16,129 nt of DNA, taken from positions 1-16,129 of the forward strand of contig JASLOV010000301.1 in assembly GCA_030745285.1 (NCBI GenBank), read 5' to 3'. The notes below the pieces were generated by a model that worked only from the letters and a program-made list of their open reading frames with translations, did no database searches and was not told the DNA's origin. The stretch is from Dehalococcoidia bacterium. GTDB lineage: Bacteria; Chloroflexota; Dehalococcoidia; UBA2979. The stretch's first letter is position 1. The number at the start of each line of letters is the position of its first letter. The translations under genes and the position numbers were made by a program. Below, piece by piece: positions 13,962 to 16,129 of the stretch.

Positions 13962-13967
13962 AGTATA
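13962..13967 (-). promoter_or_regulatory. Candidate -10 box (TATACT) for the minus-strand esterase string
   Basis: TATACT on the minus strand, in the context GCTATACTGCGG, about 21 bases before ATG 13941. The same core occurs at 5865-5870. The -35 region is poor (GATACA at 17 bases). Confidence 0.4.
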
Positions 13968-13986
13968 GCGGGGCGCCGGAATTCTG

Positions 13987-13992
13987 TATCCT
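13987..13992 (+). promoter_or_regulatory. Candidate -10 box (TATCCT) with leaderless spacing
   Basis: TATCCT ends six bases before ATG 13999, and no SD is present between them. This spacing places the transcription start at or next to the ATG, as in leaderless messages. Confidence 0.4.
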
Positions 13993-13998
13993 TACGCC

Positions 13999-14109
13999 AT
14001 GTTCGGACTGCCATGGTCGAGCATCCTCGTCCTGATCGCAATCCCGCTGGCCGTCATCGGCTACCAGTACTACATCTGCTGGCAGATCAAGACCGGCCGG
14101 CGGCAGTAG
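13999..14109 (+). CDS. 36-aa membrane micro-protein, likely symporter small accessory protein
   Basis: Short ORF encoding MFGLPWSSILVLIAIPLAVI and then GYQYYICWQIKTGRRQ, a single membrane helix (about residues 6-27) with a short positively charged cytoplasmic end. Its TAG ends three bases before the ATG of the sodium:solute symporter, in the same direction, so the two should be co-translated. Small proteins that begin MFG and precede SSS-family genes are known as symporter accessory proteins; this assignment is based on size, position and topology, not on clear sequence identity. No SD; a TATCCT box six bases upstream suggests a leaderless start. Confidence 0.65.
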   Translation: MFGLPWSSILVLIAIPLAVIGYQYYICWQIKTGRRQ

Positions 14110-14112
14110 CGC

Positions 14113-15570
14113 ATGACCCCCTCGAGCGTCGGCCTCACCGTCTTCACCGCCTACCTCGTCATCGTCATCGCCATTGCAGTCATGGCCGGACGGCAGCAGA
14201 AGAGCGAGGCCGACCTTTGGGTTGCCGGACGCCGGTTCGGCACCGTCGTGATGACGCTGGGAATGATGGCGGCCGTGATGCACGGCGGCTCGGTGCTGAG
14301 CGGCGTCGCGTTCGCCGGCGCGTTCGGCGGCGTGGCAATCCTGCCGCTGATGAGCTTCGCGCTCGGCTTCCTGGTCATCCTCGTCTTCTTCGCGCGGAAA
14401 CTGCGGGAGATCGGCGCGTTCACGCTGCCCGACTACATGGGCGATCGGTTCGGCAGCCACACGCTGCGGGCGTTCAGCGCCTTCGTCGTCGCGGCGTCGA
14501 GCATCGTCTATCTCATCGCGCAGATCCGGGGGATGGGGCTCATCCTCGAAGGGCTGCTCGGATTTCCGCTCGTGCCGTCAATGGTGCTGGGCACGGCGCT
14601 CTTCATCTTCTATGTGGCGCTGGGCGGGATGCTGGCCGTCATCTGGACGAACATCCTGCAGTTTGTCTTCATGTGGATCGGTCTCATCATCATGATGCCG
14701 GCGGTCTACGCGGCGGCGGGCGGCCTAACCACAGTGATGCAGCGCGCCGAGGTCCTGGCACCCGGCTGGACGTCGGTGACGGGAACCTCGTGGTCATGGG
14801 GCTATTTGCTGTCGTGGTGGCTCGTCTGGTTCGTCGCCTACGCCACGCGGCTGGAACTGCTGACCAAGGTCTTCGTCGCGCGCGATTCGAAAGTCGCGCG
14901 ATACGCGCTGCCGACGACCTGTCTGCTCATCAGCATCTTCATGCTCTACGGCAACCTCTACCTCGGCGGCGCGGCACGCATTCTCGTCTGGGACCAGATC
15001 GACCTGCCCGATCAGGCGTTCCCGGCGCTGTCGGCCGCCGTCCTCGGCCCCGTCGCCTCGGCCGTCGCGCTCACCGGCATCGCCAGCGCCGCGATGTCGA
15101 CGACCGACTCGCTGCTGTTGCTCTCGGGTGCGGCCGTCGCCCACGACTTCCTGCGGAAGTCGGTTCACGAACCACGCGGCATCGCGCGCGACGAGCGCCA
15201 CTACCTGCGGATCTCGCGCGTCACGATCGTCGTGATCGGAGCGATCGCGCTCATCGCGGCGCTGAACACGCCCGCGCTGATCCTGGCCATCGTCTCCTAC
15301 GCCGTGGCGATGGTCGGAGCAACCTTCTTCTTCCCGCTCCTGTTCGGACTGACCTCACCGCGGACGACGCCGGCCGCCGCGACGGCGTCGGCCGTCGGCG
15401 GCTTCGCCATCACCGCCGTCTGGACCGGGCTCACGCTGGCCGAGGTCGGATGGGCCGTCGCGGTTCATCCGGTTGTGCCCGGCATGGCGCTGAGCCTCGC
15501 CCTGATCGTCGGTCTGACACCGATCACCCAGCCCGCGCCGCAGACCGCGGTCGAGAAGTTCTTCCGATAG
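14113..15570 (+). CDS. Sodium:solute symporter (SSS family)
   Basis: 485-aa inner-membrane transporter with about 13 hydrophobic segments, taking up a small solute with Na+. Typical blocks: AGRRFGTVVMTLGMMAAVMHGGSVLSG (38-64) on the first inverted repeat, TLPDYMGDRFGS (104-115), IVYLIAQIRGMG (131-142), and ALTGIASAAMSTTDSLLLLSG (319-339). Ser329 and Thr330 of the latter correspond to the Na2-site serine/threonine of PutP, so sodium coupling is likely. Substrate cannot be read; candidates are a carboxylate, an amino acid or a sugar. It follows the micro-protein by three bases. It has no SD of its own, which fits translational coupling. The stop is at 15568-15570. Confidence 0.92.
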   Translation: MTPSSVGLTVFTAYLVIVIAIAVMAGRQQKSEADLWVAGRRFGTVVMTLGMMAAVMHGGSVLSGVAFAGAFGGVAILPLMSFALGFLVILVFFARKLREIGAFTLPDYMGDRFGSHTLRAFSAFVVAASSIVYLIAQIRGMGLILEGLLGFPLVPSMVLGTALFIFYVALGGMLAVIWTNILQFVFMWIGLIIMMPAVYAAAGGLTTVMQRAEVLAPGWTSVTGTSWSWGYLLSWWLVWFVAYATRLELLTKVFVARDSKVARYALPTTCLLISIFMLYGNLYLGGAARILVWDQIDLPDQAFPALSAAVLGPVASAVALTGIASAAMSTTDSLLLLSGAAVAHDFLRKSVHEPRGIARDERHYLRISRVTIVVIGAIALIAALNTPALILAIVSYAVAMVGATFFFPLLFGLTSPRTTPAAATASAVGGFAITAVWTGLTLAEVGWAVAVHPVVPGMALSLALIVGLTPITQPAPQTAVEKFFR

Positions 15571-15830
15571 GGCTAGCTCTACGGCGCGAGGGTGGGCGTT
15601 TGGTCTGGCGCGAGACTCGGCATTGCGCCGTCGATCCCGTCGGCGGCCGTCGAAACATGCGGAATTGAGTCTTTCCAGGGTGTGAGCCATTGAACGGCCG
15701 ATCTTCCACCCACGAAGTCCATCCCAGCGGTCGAAGACCAAGGCGGCCGCCTCCCTAAGAAGGGATCGACTACCGCAACGCCCAGCCTCGCGCTGAGCAC
15801 CAGTTGAGCACACGACGCACCCGCGGGTGG

Positions 15831-15934
15831 CGCCGGGTAGGGGGCCCCCCACGGGCGCGGAGGCCTTCGGCGGCTGCCAGCGCGACCGAGGCAAGGCGGT
15901 GAAGAGGCCGAGCACCCGTGGGGGAAGACCGGCG
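15831..15934. ncRNA. Candidate structured RNA or leader element before the permease gene
   Basis: Three nested pairings fit one fold: CGCCGG (15831-15836) with CCGGCG (15929-15934); CCCCCACGGG (15846-15855) with CCCGTGGGGG (15915-15924), ten perfect pairs; and inside, GCCTTCGG (15863-15870) with CCGAGGC (15886-15892), seven pairs with one bulge. The rest of the interior (15893-15914) is purine-rich. The element ends 50 bases before the permease ATG. I recognise no known riboswitch. It could be a cis-acting leader, a stand-alone small RNA or chance structure in GC-rich DNA; the strand is undetermined. Confidence 0.35.
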
Positions 15935-15968
15935 ACAGGACCCGCGGCATCCGACTGGTCCGGTCAGC

Positions 15969-15974
15969 TAGTAT
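15969..15974 (+). promoter_or_regulatory. Weak -10-like box (TAGTAT) before the permease gene
   Basis: TAGTAT matches four of six -10 positions and lies ten bases before ATG 15985, with no SD between. If it is the promoter, the message is nearly leaderless and the structured element at 15831-15934 lies outside it. Confidence 0.25.
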
Positions 15975-15984
15975 TGACCGCACC

Positions 15985-16129
15985 ATGACCGCGCCCGCGC
16001 TGCGCCGCCAGCTCGGCCTCTCGGCCGTCGTCGCCATCGTCGTCGGCGACATGCTCGGCTCGGGCATCTTCTTCACGCCGGGCGAGCTGGCTGCCGTCGC
16101 CCAGACGCCGGCGCAGGTCTACTTCTTCT
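15985..16129 (+). CDS. APC-superfamily amino-acid permease, 5' part only
   Basis: The first 48 codons of a membrane transporter, cut by the window end. After MTAPALRRQLGLSAVVAIVV comes GDMLGSGIFFTPGELAAVAQ. The GxxxGSGIFxxPG motif is the unwound first helix of amino acid-polyamine-organocation (APC) transporters, where the substrate backbone is bound. The basic RRQ before the first helix fits a cytoplasmic N-terminus. Substrate cannot be judged from this fragment. No SD precedes the ATG. The next residues AQTPAQVYFF lead toward helix 2, where other family members have a serine/glycine-rich turn. Confidence 0.75.
   Translation, partial: MTAPALRRQLGLSAVVAIVVGDMLGSGIFFTPGELAAVAQTPAQVYFF

Larger units (their letters stand above)
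15571..15984. other. 414-base region without a convincing gene
   Basis: Both strands have open frames here, but none has family-like sequence with a plausible start. Codon-position GC looks lower around 15590-15780. On the minus strand a 17-residue stretch (LVLSARLGVAVVDPFLG, about 15755-15806) resembles the GVAxVDPF part of LysR-type effector domains, but flanking sequence does not continue the match. The second half contains several strong palindromes: CACCCGCGGGTG (15818-15829), GGGGGCCCCC (15840-15849) and the nested structure at 15831-15934. A 5-bp stem (GGCGC/GCGCC) near 15617-15640 is too weak to call a symporter terminator. Confidence 0.5.

Noticed and set aside
13942..14460. 5' extension of the NTF2-like frame to 14460 on the minus strand
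   Set aside because: This part is antisense to the symporter and consists of Asp/Glu/His-rich shadow sequence. Real similarity starts only at ATG 13941.
15571..15984. tRNA, RNase P RNA, SRP RNA or cobalamin, glycine or other known riboswitch
   Set aside because: None of the conserved cores could be found on either strand by eye; an Rfam scan would be decisive.

Overview
The window is a GC-rich stretch of bacterial chromosome with very tight gene packing and many 4-bp start/stop overlaps. Gene content suggests an Acidobacteriota genome, possibly Vicinamibacteria: a secreted LolA-fold-like family common there, many secreted hydrolases, an M49 peptidase lipoprotein and a short tryptophan 2,3-dioxygenase. 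No marker gene is present, so this is an inference. I see no mobile element, CRISPR array, tRNA or rRNA.

Layout. (1) 1-2030, minus: a secreted protein of unknown function (1182-2030) overlaps the start of a lipoprotein peptidase of the DPP III family that runs off the left edge. (2) 2130-4495: a D-cysteine desulfhydrase/ACC-deaminase-type PLP enzyme (minus), preceded by a 41-codon leader ORF, is divergent from a class I aminotransferase (plus). (3) 4503-5766, minus: a DoxX membrane protein and a pteridine-reductase-like SDR. (4) 5865-11099: a plus-strand short tryptophan 2,3-dioxygenase with a promoter and a perfect inverted repeat in its leader converges on a minus-strand four-gene operon. 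That operon reads: secreted amidohydrolase, old-yellow-enzyme (OYE) reductase, FAD monooxygenase, hotdog thioesterase. The OYE and FAD genes look like the two halves of the fused 2-aminobenzoyl-CoA monooxygenase/reductase (salicylyl-CoA 5-hydroxylase family), here as separate genes in reversed order. Together with the dioxygenase this suggests tryptophan breakdown through kynurenine, anthranilate and anthraniloyl-CoA; the formamidase, kynureninase and CoA ligase are not in the window. (5) 11181-13941, minus: a five-gene string with a VOC-protein remnant, a secreted NTF2-like protein, a shortened ester cyclase, a small membrane protein and two secreted esterases (alpha/beta-hydrolase and SGNH/sialate-acetylesterase type). 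(6) 13999-15570, plus: a 36-aa membrane micro-protein three bases before a sodium:solute symporter. (7) 15571-15984: 414 bases without a convincing gene but with a nested inverted-repeat structure, followed by the start of an APC-type amino-acid permease cut by the right edge.

The most interesting points are the split, order-reversed anthraniloyl-CoA monooxygenase/reductase operon facing a tryptophan dioxygenase; the structured element before the permease; the unlisted micro-proteins at 3112-3237 and 13999-14109; and signs of gene erosion at 12983-13941. Several genes lack a Shine-Dalgarno (SD) sequence and carry a TATnCT-like box close upstream of the ATG, which suggests leaderless transcripts.
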